Assembly (NCBI GenBank): GCA_029255685.2
Contig: CM055320.2
Coordinates: 13,440,614 to 13,504,613, forward strand
From: Silene conica
Taxonomy: Eukaryota > Streptophyta > Magnoliopsida > Caryophyllales > Caryophyllaceae
DNA: 64,000 nucleotides
Direction: 5' to 3'
A program made the translations under genes and the position numbers. Shown here piece by piece: positions 1-10,813 of this stretch. Numbering within the stretch: position 1 is the stretch's first letter; every line of letters begins with the position of its first letter. Under the pieces are notes generated by a model. The model had not been told where the DNA came from. It saw only the letters and a list, made by a program, of their open reading frames with translations, and did not search any database.

Positions 1-84
1 GACCTTAGGCACGCGTCCCTAGGTGACCTTCGTGTCTTGGGTTGTCCTTCCTTGAAGCTTCATACACACCTTCCTCCAAGTAGC
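1..84. other. host flank left of the Sirevirus
   Basis: Short sequence before the Sirevirus insertion. Its last five bases, GTAGC (80-84), are repeated at 10809-10813 as the target-site duplication, so it was once continuous with 10814 onward. No recognisable coding function. Confidence 0.6.
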
Positions 85-1033
85 TGTTGAGTAATATATT
101 CTATATAAGTAATATATTGTTTTATGTTTTAATAATGACAAGTCTAGGTGATTATATTTTATATGCATATGCGTGTAATCGTGCGGTTAAGTGTACAGTT
201 AATTATAGAGCGAAGATCATAGTTTAGTAAAGTATAATTCAATCGAAGATTGCAAGAATGATCAAGCTCATGTCAAGTGTCAAGTCTTTTTGAAGATTTA
301 CAAGACAAAAGCTTCATTACAAGATCAAGAGTTCTTAAGTTATAAGTCATATCTATAACTATTGAAGAAATGAGATTTGCGTGGAATAAGTCAAAGCGTG
401 AAGATTTATGCGTGCTATTAATATATTATTATATATTAATTTAGTAATCTTATAAACGGTTTTAAAATAGAAATATTCTTTTGTTAACAAGAATTAGAGT
501 ATTTATCTTATGAGGTAAATATTAATTCTAAAATACTAAGGATATTATTTTAACCGTTGTTGTCAAAATCTAAATTCCTAGGGAAACGTGCTTCGAGAAA
601 TATGTCTCGAAGAGCGTGATCTATGAAGCACACGTTGGGACGTGCGTGGGGAAGCGTGTCAAGGAAGTATTCCTTACGTTTCCTACACAACTACTAACAT
701 GTTTCATATTATCTTTATGGTTAGTTAAATAAATAAATTTGTTTATTTAATCTACTTAAAGATTAACTAGGATTTTATTAAAGATATAATTTATTATATT
801 ATTGACAAGAATTAGGATTTGATTCAAAGTAGGATTCTATATTTTATGGTATAAGATGTTTCCTAAATCAAATAGGATTGTGGAAATATTATCTTATGTC
901 TTAAATTAATATTATCTTATTAGAGTCCTTTCCTAATTCATATAAGATTAAGTTTTAAATATTACCTAGAATTAGTATTCTAGATAAAGTAATATTCCTA
1001 AACTATCTAGTATTCAACCTAGATCTAAATTAC

Positions 1034-1042
1034 TATATATAT
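1034..1042 (+). promoter_or_regulatory. candidate TATA box in the Sirevirus LTR
   Basis: TATATATAT followed by an ATGCATCATA stretch, about 570 bp before the LTR end. It is the clearest TATA-like site in the LTR and is present identically in the 3' LTR. The transcription start cannot be read directly. Confidence 0.45.
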
Positions 1043-1257
1043 GCATCATATTTCACGTTCAAGACTATCGATTAACACGAGCCTCACGCAATTCAAGAAT
1101 CAAACGGACGTAGTCTCTCACACGTCTCGATACTCGTACCAATAATTGTCAAATTTCGTAATCAAGACTACAAGCATTAAAAAAGAGTTTCAAGCATTCA
1201 AGATCATCAAATATAAGAAGTTGTTAAAAGTTTATCTTACTTACTTAAGATAGATTC

Positions 1258-1331
1258 GAGTATTTAGCGGTACTCATTGTAAACAAGTATTTAACGGTAC
1301 TTGTCGTAGCTAGATATTTAACGGTATCTAG
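1258..1331 (+). repeat. three hairpins with one conserved loop in the Sirevirus LTR
   Basis: Three adjacent inverted repeats share the loop TTTARCGG but have different, self-complementary stems: GAGTA/TACTC (1258-1275), ACAAGTA/TACTTGT (1283-1304) and CTAGATA/TATCTAG (1310-1331). The same triplet occurs in the 3' LTR about 9200 bp downstream. Stems that change while pairing is kept suggest a selected structure. Function unknown. Confidence 0.7.
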
Positions 1332-1611
1332 ATTGAGTTGTGACTAACATCAAAGTCGCACGAGTGGGTTGATAAAATTGTAATCCGGAGAAGGTACTAA
1401 TTTTATTAATCGAGAAAAGTGGACGTAGGTTTCGATTTGTGAAACTGAACCACTTCAAAAGATCGTGTCTCCTTTATTTTATTGTTCTTACTCGTTATTT
1501 GCTATTACTTCGTCACAACAACTCACATCGAAGAAGAATCGAAAAAGTTGGCATACTCAATTCAACCCCCCCCCCCTTCTTGAGTATATCTAGGTCAATA
1601 GACTCTTCAAT

Positions 1612-1623
1612 TGGTATCAGAGC
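1612..1623 (+). promoter_or_regulatory. primer-binding site (initiator Met tRNA type)
   Basis: TGGTATCAGAGC lies two bases after the 5' LTR end. This is the standard plant Copia primer site, complementary to the 3' end of initiator methionine tRNA, and primes minus-strand cDNA synthesis. Confidence 0.95.
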
Positions 1624-1676
1624 CTCGTGCTCTTGAAAGCCTTACAGCTTGAGATTGATCCTTCTATTGACTTCCA

Positions 1677-3998
1677 ATGGATTCAAAATACCTTAAGTGT
1701 CCTATCTTCGATGGAAAGAACTATAGCTTGTGGAAGAACATGATGACCCATTACATCAAAGGATGTGATTGGGAATGCTGGAAGATAATACAAAACGGAC
1801 CACAGAAGATCTTGGTTGCCTCTGCAAATGGAACCACATATGAGAAACCAGAAAGTGACTATGTGGAAGCTGATTACAAGATTGCTGAGAAAAATTCAAA
1901 AGCCATGAGTCTACTTCAAAACGGTATGATTACTTCCGAATTTGATCGCTTCTCCTCTTGCAATTCAGCTAAAGAAATATGGGATGGCCTAGAACTTGCC
2001 TACGAAGGTACCTCCGCAGTCAGGAAACATCGTATAGACTTGCTTATTCAACGATATGAACTTTTCACTATGGAAAAGAATGAATCGATTGATAGCATGT
2101 CTGCACGATTCTCCTGCATACTTAATGAACTGCGGAACCTTGGTAGGAAGTATGATTCTGAGGACATAGTCAGAAAGGTCCTTAGAAGCCTTACCAAAAA
2201 GTGGCAACCAAAAGTCACTGCAATTGAAGAAGCTCGTGATCTCACGACCATGACTTATCAAGAACTCATTGGATCTCTAATGGCTCATGAGATCATGCTA
2301 AATAGAGATGACGATGATCATCCTAAAAGTAAAAGCATTGCACTACAAGCCTCTACAAGTGGAGAATGCGAACCTGAACTGGAAGATGAAACAGTTCTCT
2401 TCGCAAGACGCTTTAAAAAGGCAGCCTTCAAAGGGAGATTTACCAAATCCAATAATAAAGCAAACGATAAGAAAAGGAATGACTCTAAGCAAACCTTTTT
2501 CAAGCAAGGGTGCTTCAAATGTGGTGATCAAGGGCATATGATCAAGGACTGTCCAAGCTGGGACAAAATTAAAGACAAATCCAAACGAGATAAGACCAAG
2601 ACTGAATTCAAGAAGGTTATGCTCGCATCTTGCTGGGGAGAATTAGATTCCGAAGATGACGAAGACTCAGAAGAAGAGGAAGTCGCTAACCTGTGCCTAA
2701 GCAACATCAGTTTGGATCTAATCTCCGACGATCATGACTCATCACAATTTTGCCTCTACGGAGAATCTGATTCAGAGGATGAAGACCAAGAGGTAAATTT
2801 TTCGCAGCTTAAGAGTCAAGTCAAAAATTTATCTAAGTCTGCTTTAATTAATTATTTCGAACAAACCCTAGATCAATGTCACGAACAAAGTCTTGAATTA
2901 GACGAGCTGAAAGAACAGATTCTTGATATTGCTGAGGAAAATCAACTCCTAAAGGCCAAAGCTAAGAAACTGAAATCCAAGGTTAACATTGATACAAATG
3001 TTAAATTGGAAACAGTAATGTCTGAGAAGAAAATTCTTGAGTCTAAAGTTACAGCCAATGAAGCTGTAATCTCAAAATTAAAACTCAACATCAAAGAGCT
3101 TGAATCTAAGATTATAGCCAATGAAGCTATAACCTCAGATCTAAAAAGGTCTAATGAACTTCTAAAGAGTAAATCTACACCAGTTGTTGTAGATGAAACT
3201 CATCTAGAAGAAGTTGAAATCCTCGAGCAAAAAATCATGGATCTAGAATTCAACTTATCCAAAGTTAAAAAGGAACATGCGCAAATCGTGTTCAATTTTA
3301 ATAAAGACATTCAAGACTTGAAAGATCATAACAATGTTGACCATTCCTCCTGCATAAAAGAAATAGATTCCTTAAAAGACCTTCTTCTTCATGCTCGTAA
3401 GGTTCATGAAAAATGGGAAGGAAGTACTAACGTACTGAACTTCCTAACTGAACAATCTGATAACAACATGAAGATGGGTCTAGGACATGAGTGTTATGGT
3501 AGGAGAGACCACTCTAAATGTCAACAAAAACCTGATGAACGTGACTTTAGAAAAAGGAAGTATGTAGACTTGCCTGAATATATAATTTGCACTTACTGTG
3601 GTCACGCTGGACACCTAAAAGAAAACTGTGTAAAACACGCACTTGACTTCAAAACTGGAGTCAAATTTGTAAAATCTCTAGGTATACCAAATGATTCCAT
3701 ATCTATTATTGACAGTGAGGAAGGTAATGAAAAGGTTGAGGAAAGAAATAATGACCATAGATGGTTCTATGACATGTCCTTTAATTACGCAGAAAAGAAA
3801 AATAGAACCAACCAAACTCCTAAACCCACGACCTACAAGAAACAAAACCCAAAGACTCACACTAGACCAACAAAACCTAACTACCACAGATACAAAAGAC
3901 CTATAGTGAGACAAGTCTGGGTTAAAAAGGAAGATGTTTTTATTATTACTAACTCAAAAGGACCCAAGTATGCTTGGGTACCTAAGTCCTGTCTTTAA
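1677..3998 (+). CDS. gag: Sirevirus Gag polyprotein (773 aa)
   Basis: Structural protein that packages the element's RNA in cytoplasmic virus-like particles. The N-terminus has the Copia gag start ([13 protein letters not shown], residues about 12-24), followed by an alpha-helical capsid-like region. A first CCHC zinc knuckle, [14 protein letters not shown], lies near residue 279. An acidic stretch and a long coiled coil (about 370-570) follow, then a second knuckle, [14 protein letters not shown], near residue 638 and a basic Lys/Arg/Thr-rich tail. The length and the second knuckle fit the large Sirevirus Gag. The ATG start is 54 bases after the primer site. The frame closes with TAA at 3996-3998. 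pol is in the -1 frame relative to gag, overlapping only 3986-3998. Two 21-nt hairpins sit in the coiled-coil region. Confidence 0.93.
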   Translation: MDSKYLKCPIFDGKNYSLWKNMMTHYIKGCDWECWKIIQNGPQKILVASANGTTYEKPESDYVEADYKIAEKNSKAMSLLQNGMITSEFDRFSSCNSAKEIWDGLELAYEGTSAVRKHRIDLLIQRYELFTMEKNESIDSMSARFSCILNELRNLGRKYDSEDIVRKVLRSLTKKWQPKVTAIEEARDLTTMTYQELIGSLMAHEIMLNRDDDDHPKSKSIALQASTSGECEPELEDETVLFARRFKKAAFKGRFTKSNNKANDKKRNDSKQTFFKQGCFKCGDQGHMIKDCPSWDKIKDKSKRDKTKTEFKKVMLASCWGELDSEDDEDSEEEEVANLCLSNISLDLISDDHDSSQFCLYGESDSEDEDQEVNFSQLKSQVKNLSKSALINYFEQTLDQCHEQSLELDELKEQILDIAEENQLLKAKAKKLKSKVNIDTNVKLETVMSEKKILESKVTANEAVISKLKLNIKELESKIIANEAITSDLKRSNELLKSKSTPVVVDETHLEEVEILEQKIMDLEFNLSKVKKEHAQIVFNFNKDIQDLKDHNNVDHSSCIKEIDSLKDLLLHARKVHEKWEGSTNVLNFLTEQSDNNMKMGLGHECYGRRDHSKCQQKPDERDFRKRKYVDLPEYIICTYCGHAGHLKENCVKHALDFKTGVKFVKSLGIPNDSISIIDSEEGNEKVEERNNDHRWFYDMSFNYAEKKNRTNQTPKPTTYKKQNPKTHTRPTKPNYHRYKRPIVRQVWVKKEDVFIITNSKGPKYAWVPKSCL

Positions 3999-4006
3999 AC
4001 TATTTT

Positions 4007-7000
4007 GTGCAGATAATCGCTAAAGAAAATAATCTATGGTACCTCGACAGTGGATGCTCCCGACACATGACAGGTAACGCCAACCTATTCACTACCTTAG
4101 AACCATTCGACGGAGGAAAAGTTACCTTCGGTGACAACAAAAAGGGAAAGGTAATAGGTGTCGGTAAGATAGGCGTCTCAGCTTCTCACTCTATTAGCGA
4201 TGTATATCTGGTAAGTGGTCTTAAACATAACTTAATTAGTATATCCCAATTATGCGACAAAGGAAACAAAGTTGTTTTTCATGCAGATATTTGTCGTATA
4301 ATTATGGAAGGTACAAGTAAAGTTATTCTTGAAGGTCATAGAAAGAAAAATGTCTATATGATTGATTTAAACGTTGTGCCTACTGACTCTCTCTCATGTA
4401 TGAAAGTTACGTTAGATGATCCATGTCTCTGGCATAAGAGATTTGGGCATATTAGTTCTCCTATTCTTAGCAAATTGAAGAGATGGGACTTGGTCGAAGG
4501 TCTCCCCAAGATCAGATTTGATCAAGAAAAGATGTGTGACACATGTGCACGATGTAAACACGTCAGATCATCCTTCAAACCAAAAAGAATAGTAAGCACT
4601 AACCAAGCTCTTGATCTAGTACATATGGATCTCTGTGGCCCTATGAAGGTAAGAAGCAGAGGCGGTTCCAGGTATGTTTTCGTTCTAGTTGATGATTATT
4701 CAAGATTTGTTTGGCCTATCTTTCTTCACTCTAAAGACGAAACATTTGATGAATTTGTTAGTCTTATGAAACTTGTTCAAAACAAATTAAAAACTAATCT
4801 AGTAACGATTCGAACTGACCATGGAACTGAGTTTGACAACCATGCTTTTATAGAATTCTGTAAATCCAACGGTGTTGGACATAACTTCTCTGCACCTAGA
4901 ACACCACAACAAAACGGAGTAGTAGAACGCATGAACAGAACCCTAGAAGACATGGCTAGAACAATGCTTCTTTGTAGTGGGCTACCTAGAAACTTTTGGG
5001 CTGAGGCTATTAGTACAGCTTGCTATATTCATAATCGTGCTATGATTAGACCTATCCTTAAAAAGACACCCTATGAACTTTTACGTGGTCGTAAACCTAA
5101 TATATCTCATCTAAGATGTTTTGGGAGTAAATGCTTTGTTCATAACAATGGTAAAAATCGTTTAAGCAAATTTGACCCTAGAAGTGATGAGGCAATTTTC
5201 ATAGGATATTCTGATCATAGTAAAGCCTATAAAGTTTTTAACAAACGTACTTTATGCATAGAAGAGAGCATACATGTTATCTTTGATGAGAATAATGCCT
5301 TCGACAAGCCTTTACAGGACGAAGAGGAAAACCTAGACGAACCTGACTTTAGGTTGTCAAGGGAAGATCCTCCTGAAATAGAACATAACGATGAAGGCGA
5401 AATTCAAGGAAACAATAATGAACTTGAGTTGGAAGGAAATGGTGCGAGAGATGAAACTACAGTTGATGATACTGTGGATAACTCTCAAACCAATGACTTA
5501 GAACCCAGAGTTATAGCTAATGAAGCTATAACTTTGAATCAAAACCAAAGGGAAGAGAGCATAGTTATACCTGACTCTCCTACAAACCCTGGTTTGGATT
5601 CAGGGGGAACAAGTCAAAATCCCGAATCAAGCAGCAGCAGTGAAAACAATCAATCAAGAAACTGGAGATATAAAGGCTCTCACCCTCTGGATAATATCAT
5701 AGGAAGCCTTACAGAAGGAGTTCAAACTCGAAGAAGCTTAAACAACTTCTGTTCCTTCTACTCCTTTCTCTCCACAATTGAACCTACAAATATAAAAGAA
5801 GCACTTGCAGAACCTGACTGGATAGTCGCCATGCAAGAAGAACTACAACAATTCGAAAGGAATAAAGTATGGCATCTTGTTCCTCATCCTAAAGATAGAT
5901 CAGTAATTGGAACAAGATGGGTATTCAGAAATAAATTAGATGACTCTGGAGTCATCGTTCGTAATAAAGCAAGATTGGTCGTTCAAGGATACAATCAACA
6001 GGAAGGGATCGATTATGACGAAACCTTTGCTCCTGTTGCTCGTCTTGAAGCAATTCGCTTGCTCATAGCATTTGCTGCACATAAAGGAATGAAATTATTT
6101 CAAATGGATGTTAAGACTGCATTCCTTAACGGATATCTTCAGGAGGAAGTATATGTCGAACAACCTCCTGGATTTCCTGACAGCAAACTAAAAGACCATG
6201 TATACAGATTGGATAAAGCTCTATATGGGCTAAAACAGGCCCCTCGAGCATGGTACGACAGACTATCAAAATTTCTATTGGAAAGCGGATTCAAGAGAGG
6301 ATCAGTAGATAAGACATTATTTCTGAAAAATAAAAATTCCGATCTACTAGTTGTACAGATCTACGTTGACGATATTATATTTGGCTCAACCAACAAAAAG
6401 TTGTGCCAATATTTTTCAGAGTTGATGACATCCGAGTTCGAGATGAGTATGATGGGAGAATTAAAGTTCTTCCTTGGACTTCAAATTCAACAGTCGAACG
6501 AAGGAATAAAAGTACATCAACAAAAATACGTCAAAGAGCTAATAAAGAAATTCGGAATGGAATCCTCTCATCCTATGCCTACTCCAATGGTAACAGATAA
6601 GAAACTCACCAAAGACGAAGACGGTAAGTCAGTAGATGAAACTACTTATAGAGGTATGATCGGCTCACTTCTTTATCTTATTGCAAGTCGTCCAGACATA
6701 ATGTTTAGTGTCTGCGTCTGTGCTCGGTTTCAATCTGCACCAAAAGAATCACACATGATTGCGGTTAAAAGAATCTTAAGATACCTAATTGGAACATCAA
6801 AATTATATCTATGGTATCCTATGGACTGTAACTTTAACCTATTAGGATATTCAGATGCGGATTATGCAGGTTGTTCTTTAGACAGGAAAAGCACTTCTGG
6901 ACTTGCGACTTTTGTTGGACCATGTATTATATCTTGGGCATCCAAGAAACAAAATTCAGTCGCCCTGTCAACCGCAGAAGCAGAATATATTGCAGCCGCA

Positions 7001-7306
7001 CTGGTATGTTCCCAACTACTTTGGTTAAAACAGCAGTTACTTGATTATGGTATTGACGTGGGATGTATACCTATACTATGTGATAATACGAGTGCTATTA
7101 TAATATCTAAAAACCCGGCTCAGCACTCGAGAACAAAACACATAGAGATTAGACATCACTTTTTACGTGACCATGTAGAAAAGAAAAACATTAAGTTGGA
7201 ATTTTGTAGTACGGAAAAACAATGGGCAGATATTTTTACTAAACCTTTGGCTAGGGAACGATTTGAGACTTTACGATTGGAAATTGGTTTAATCGGTGGC
7301 ACCTAA
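4007..7306 (+). CDS. pol: Sirevirus Pol polyprotein: protease, integrase, RT, RNase H
   Basis: Open for 1100 codons with no ATG at its head. Numbered from 4007 (a GTG), the aspartic protease motif [13 protein letters not shown] has its DSG at residues 14-16. The GAG-pre-integrase motif [10 protein letters not shown] is near 140. The integrase triad is Asp208 (HMDLCGP), Asp271 (RTDHGTEF) and Glu307 (NGVVERMNR), giving DD35E spacing. Reverse transcriptase has [12 protein letters not shown] and the catalytic YVDD (786-789). RNase H has [18 protein letters not shown] and [10 protein letters not shown]. The first ATG in frame is after the protease active site, so pol must be reached from gag by recoding or by splicing; TATTTTGTGCAG at 4001-4012 resembles a plant 3' splice site. 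All key residues are present, so enzymatic function is plausible. Confidence 0.95.
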   Translation: MQIIAKENNLWYLDSGCSRHMTGNANLFTTLEPFDGGKVTFGDNKKGKVIGVGKIGVSASHSISDVYLVSGLKHNLISISQLCDKGNKVVFHADICRIIMEGTSKVILEGHRKKNVYMIDLNVVPTDSLSCMKVTLDDPCLWHKRFGHISSPILSKLKRWDLVEGLPKIRFDQEKMCDTCARCKHVRSSFKPKRIVSTNQALDLVHMDLCGPMKVRSRGGSRYVFVLVDDYSRFVWPIFLHSKDETFDEFVSLMKLVQNKLKTNLVTIRTDHGTEFDNHAFIEFCKSNGVGHNFSAPRTPQQNGVVERMNRTLEDMARTMLLCSGLPRNFWAEAISTACYIHNRAMIRPILKKTPYELLRGRKPNISHLRCFGSKCFVHNNGKNRLSKFDPRSDEAIFIGYSDHSKAYKVFNKRTLCIEESIHVIFDENNAFDKPLQDEEENLDEPDFRLSREDPPEIEHNDEGEIQGNNNELELEGNGARDETTVDDTVDNSQTNDLEPRVIANEAITLNQNQREESIVIPDSPTNPGLDSGGTSQNPESSSSSENNQSRNWRYKGSHPLDNIIGSLTEGVQTRRSLNNFCSFYSFLSTIEPTNIKEALAEPDWIVAMQEELQQFERNKVWHLVPHPKDRSVIGTRWVFRNKLDDSGVIVRNKARLVVQGYNQQEGIDYDETFAPVARLEAIRLLIAFAAHKGMKLFQMDVKTAFLNGYLQEEVYVEQPPGFPDSKLKDHVYRLDKALYGLKQAPRAWYDRLSKFLLESGFKRGSVDKTLFLKNKNSDLLVVQIYVDDIIFGSTNKKLCQYFSELMTSEFEMSMMGELKFFLGLQIQQSNEGIKVHQQKYVKELIKKFGMESSHPMPTPMVTDKKLTKDEDGKSVDETTYRGMIGSLLYLIASRPDIMFSVCVCARFQSAPKESHMIAVKRILRYLIGTSKLYLWYPMDCNFNLLGYSDADYAGCSLDRKSTSGLATFVGPCIISWASKKQNSVALSTAEAEYIAAALVCSQLLWLKQQLLDYGIDVGCIPILCDNTSAIIISKNPAQHSRTKHIEIRHHFLRDHVEKKNIKLEFCSTEKQWADIFTKPLARERFETLRLEIGLIGGT

Positions 7307-8207
7307 TCGATCTTAAGAGCTGAAAAATAACTCAATGATTGACTATGAAAAGGACTGAATTATATGACTGTGTCCGTATATTCCGCTGCATGCCTATGTG
7401 TGTTATTTTTTTATTAAATGCTCAATTTTGATTATATCTTGCTACGTGTTATACGAACGTACACAACCAATTTCTCAGATCAAAATAATAATATTCACAT
7501 ATTAATAATTTATGCCCACAATATTATTATATTAATATTATATATATATATATATATTTACGTGTCTCAGGTACGTAAATTATTATCACCATATCCCAAT
7601 TATATACGTACCAAAATTTCCGTAATATCTAAACCCGTCTTATTTGTTTATCCTCCAAACTTACCCTATTTATTTCTACTACCTAACCCCCACGTGTGCC
7701 TACCCCACCATCACAAGTCTCACACTCTTTCCTCACCGTCCCCAAATCTTACTAAAACCAAAAATTCAAGAAACCACCATTAACGCTTCATAAAACCCGT
7801 TAACCAAGCTAAAATAAAATCATTTACTCAAACACCATACTCCGACACCAACACCCTCGCCTCCACCGTCCCCCGAACCCATTTTCCGTCACCGTTCCGA
7901 AATCAGAAGCAAGCAAGAGACGAAATTAGAAAAAGGGAAATCGTTAATGGAAGAGGAATTTCAAGATTACGATCAAATACCTCGTCCTCTGTTCCGTGCT
8001 TTTCCGGGGATGTTGCAAAAGAAGGGTTGAAAAAGTTCGAATGAAAAAAAAAAAAAATAATAATAATAATAAAGGCGAAGGGGTGGTAGACGTTGGCTAT
8101 TACGGAGTTGTGCCCCAAGATTGAATGAATGACAAATTAATGAAATTAATGGGATTTCTAAGAAAAAGACACGACTTATAATTTGGTCGTGAGTTGTTGA
8201 TGCAAAG
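7307..8207 (+). other. Sirevirus post-pol region, leader-like, no intact gene
   Basis: Sits where Sireviruses often carry a third, env-like ORF. It holds an AT dinucleotide run (about 7542-7557), then C-rich sequence (about 7640-7900) resembling a plant gene 5' leader, and a 27-codon frame starting at ATG 7946. A tract of 14 A followed by ATAATA repeats lies near 8045. A 121-codon frame at 7418-7783 looks non-coding. Possibly captured host sequence; I see no intact gene. Confidence 0.5.
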
Positions 8208-8651
8208 ATGAATGGTAATTTGGATGGCTTAGAAGGAAAGGTTGATAAGTTGTTTTTATTGGTGTCTGGGTTGGGTAATGTCAAGGCTAACAATGGACAT
8301 AGGTCAAGAGTGGATAAGGAGTTGCGAAGTTGGATACAACGGATTGATGGGAGTCTTGAGAAGCTTAGTCGTGATCTTAAGGAGGAAAAATAAGAAGTGC
8401 TTATAATTAGTGGCCGTCACCAATTCCTCACGACTTAAGGACTTCTCGTCCGTGATAATCGGATTGTCCGTGAGGATGGTGGTCAATGTTTGGCCTCGGT
8501 TAGAGCACTTTATCTTCAAGTTCTCAACTTTGAACGTACGGTGGATGCTCAACTAAGAAACATCGAAAGTTGTTTTGATCGGTTATCGACTTTGGAGTAT
8601 CGCACTAGGCTGGAGTTCGTGAACCCTCACATCATTCGTAACCCAGAATAA
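8208..8651 (+). pseudogene. degenerate third ORF of the Sirevirus (coiled-coil-like)
   Basis: Two open stretches in one reading frame are separated by in-frame TAA codons at 8391 and 8436. The first (ATG 8208) gives a 61-residue peptide rich in charged heptad-like sequence (GLEGKVDKLF, RIDGSLEKLSRDLKEEK). The second (8439-8651) contains TVDAQLRNIESCFDRL and ends RNPE plus TAA. Conserved frame and amphipathic composition suggest a once-continuous protein of at least 145 residues. The position corresponds to the env-like ORF of Sireviruses, but no transmembrane segment is visible and no homology can be asserted. A captured host gene is an alternative. Confidence 0.45.
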
Positions 8652-9284
8652 ATAAGTACTGTGTGTTGCTCTGTTTTGGAAGAGTTGCGGAAATTGGTTT
8701 TGGGCTCTCTCGGTGGATATCGTATTTCTATCCTATTACCCTATCCCTCTCCTTAACACCGTTTAAGACATTAGCCCTATTTTGTTTTACCCTATCTTTG
8801 GCCCAATTTTTCCTATCCTACTACATTCGGCCCATTAGGCTCTCATTCGACACATTCGGCCCATATGGCTTTATTTTGTATATTCGGCCCTTTGGCATCG
8901 TAGTATATGGTTGTGTGTCGTTTTCCCGTTTGTATTTCATAGTTGCTTGATTTTAATTACGTTTGTGTGTTTGATTTAGAATTGCATACTTAGGTTTGTT
9001 TCGTATTATATTATTCTAGTCGTTTTATGTCTTTGTTTCCGTCTTTTCAATGATGTCAAGAGGGGGAAAAGAATGCGACCTTAGATTACGAATTTGCCTA
9101 AGATTGCTCCTTGTCGTAACGTATTGTCTCTCATAGTTCTTTAAGAAATTGGTTTAATTTAAAAATAGAAACCCTAGTTGATCTATATTATGAATGACCA
9201 ATATTACGTTGAGGGGGAACGTTACAATATTACACTTAGACACGATTCTAGGTAAAGACTTGCCATCATTAAAAAGGGGGAATT
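8652..9284 (+). other. Sirevirus 3' untranslated region with three polypurine tracts
   Basis: T-rich non-coding sequence followed by three PPT-like purine runs: AAGAGGGGGAAAAG near 9059, GAGGGGGAA near 9211, and AAAAAGGGGGAA at 9271-9282 directly before the 3' LTR. The last is the functional plus-strand primer by position. Multiplied PPTs are a described hallmark of Sireviruses. Confidence 0.75.
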
Positions 9285-10808
9285 TATTGAGTAATATATT
9301 CTATATAAGTAATATATTGTTTTATGTTTTAATAATGACAAGTCTAGGTGATTATATTTTATATGCATATGCGTGTAATCGTGCGGTTAAGTGTACAGTT
9401 AATTATAGAGCGAAGATCATAGTTTAGTAAAGTATAATTCAATCGAAGATTGCAAGAATGATCAAGCTCATGTCAAGTGTCAAGTCTTTTTGAAGATTTA
9501 CAAGACAAAAGCTTCATTACAAGATCAAGAGTTCTTAAGTTATAAGTCATATCTATAACTATTGAAGAAATGAGATTTGCGTGGAATAAGTCAAAGCGTG
9601 AAGATTTATGCGTGCTATTAATATATTATTATATATTAATTTAGTAATCTTATAAACGGTTTTAAAATAGAAATATTCTTTTGTTAACAAGAATTAGAGT
9701 ATTTATCTTATGAGGTAAATATTAATTCTAAAATACTAAGGATATTATTTTAACCGTTGTTGTCAAAATCTAAATTCCTAGGGAAACGTGCTTCGAGAAA
9801 TATGTCTCGAAGAGCGTGATCTATGAAGCACACGTTGGGACGTGCGTGGGGAAGCGTGTCAAGGAAGTATTCCTTACGTTTCCTACACAACTACTAACAT
9901 GTTTCATATTATCTTTATGGTTAGTTAAATAAATAAATTTGTTTATTTAATCTACTTAAAGATTAACTAGGATTTTATTAAAGATATAATTTATTATATT
10001 ATTGACAAGAATTAGGATTTGATTCAAAGTAGGATTCTATATTTTATGGTATAAGATGTTTCCTAAATCAAATAGGATTGTGGAAATATTATCTTATGTC
10101 TTAAATTAATATTATCTTATTAGAGTCCTTTCCTAATTCATATAAGATTAAGTTTTAAATATTACCTAGAATTAGTATTCTAGATAAAGTAATATTCCTA
10201 AACTATCTAGTATTCAACCTAGATCTAAATTACTATATATATGCATCATATTTCACGTTCAAGACTATCGATTAACACGAGCCTCACGCAATTCAAGAAT
10301 CAAACGGACGTAGTCTCTCACACGTCTCGATACTCGTACCAATAATTGTCAAATTTCGTAATCAAGACTACAAGCATTAAAAAAGAGTTTCAAGCATTCA
10401 AGATCATCAAATATAAGAAGTTGTTAAAAGTTTATCTTACTTACTTAAGATAGATTCGAGTATTTAGCGGTACTCATTGTAAACAAGTATTTAACGGTAC
10501 TTGTCGTAGCTAGATATTTAACGGTATCTAGATTGAGTTGTGACTAACATCAAAGTCGCACGAGTGGGTTGATAAAATTGTAATCCGGAGAAGGTACTAA
10601 TTTTATTAATCGAGAAAAGTGGACGTAGGTTTCGATTTGTGAAACTGAACCACTTCAAAAGATCGTGTCTCCTTTATTTTATTGTTCTTACTCGTTATTT
10701 GCTATTACTTCGTCACAACAACTCACATCGAAGAAGAATCGAAAAAGTTGGCATACTCAATTCAACCCCCCCCCCTTCTTGAGTATATCTAGGTCAATAG
10801 ACTCTTCA
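9285..10808 (+). repeat. 3' LTR of the Sirevirus
   Basis: 1524 bp, offset exactly 9200 from the 5' LTR until the C-run, which has 10 C here instead of 11. The terminal dinucleotide is TA (9285-9286) rather than TG, the only substitution I found. Followed by TSD GTAGC (10809-10813). Confidence 0.95.
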
Positions 10809-10813
10809 GTAGC

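Larger units (their letters stand above)
85..1609 (+). repeat. 5' LTR of the Sirevirus
   Basis: 1525 bp, starting TGTTGAGTAA and ending ACTCTTCA, repeated at 9285-10808. It is AT-rich with many dyads. Examples are an 8-bp-stem hairpin at 591-612 (CTTCGAGA/TCTCGAAG) and three small hairpins with one shared loop at 1258-1331. A run of 11 C lies at 1566-1576. A TATATATA stretch at about 1034 is the likely promoter core. Confidence 0.95.
85..10808 (+). mobile_element. complete Sirevirus-type Ty1/Copia LTR retrotransposon
   Basis: A 10.7-kb element with 1525- and 1524-bp LTRs, perfect 5-bp TSD GTAGC (80-84 and 10809-10813), an initiator-Met-type primer site next to the 5' LTR, and gag then pol in Copia order (protease, integrase, reverse transcriptase, RNase H). 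Sirevirus placement rests on the large gag with two zinc knuckles and a coiled coil, about 2 kb between pol and the 3' LTR, and several polypurine tracts before the 3' LTR, all known traits of that lineage. By eye the LTRs differ by one substitution (second base of the 3' LTR) and one C in a C-run, so insertion was recent. gag and pol show no internal stop, so the element may still be active or able to mobilise relatives. Confidence 0.95.

Noticed and set aside
3994..4000. TTTAAAC slippery heptamer for -1 frameshifting at the gag-pol junction
   Set aside because: The heptamer is not in register with the gag frame (gag reads CTT TAA there), so the classical mechanism would not deliver ribosomes into pol.
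7418..7783. 121-codon frame after Sirevirus pol as an env gene
   Set aside because: Composition follows AT-rich and C-rich low-complexity DNA. There is no signal peptide and membrane anchor pair, and no conserved motif.
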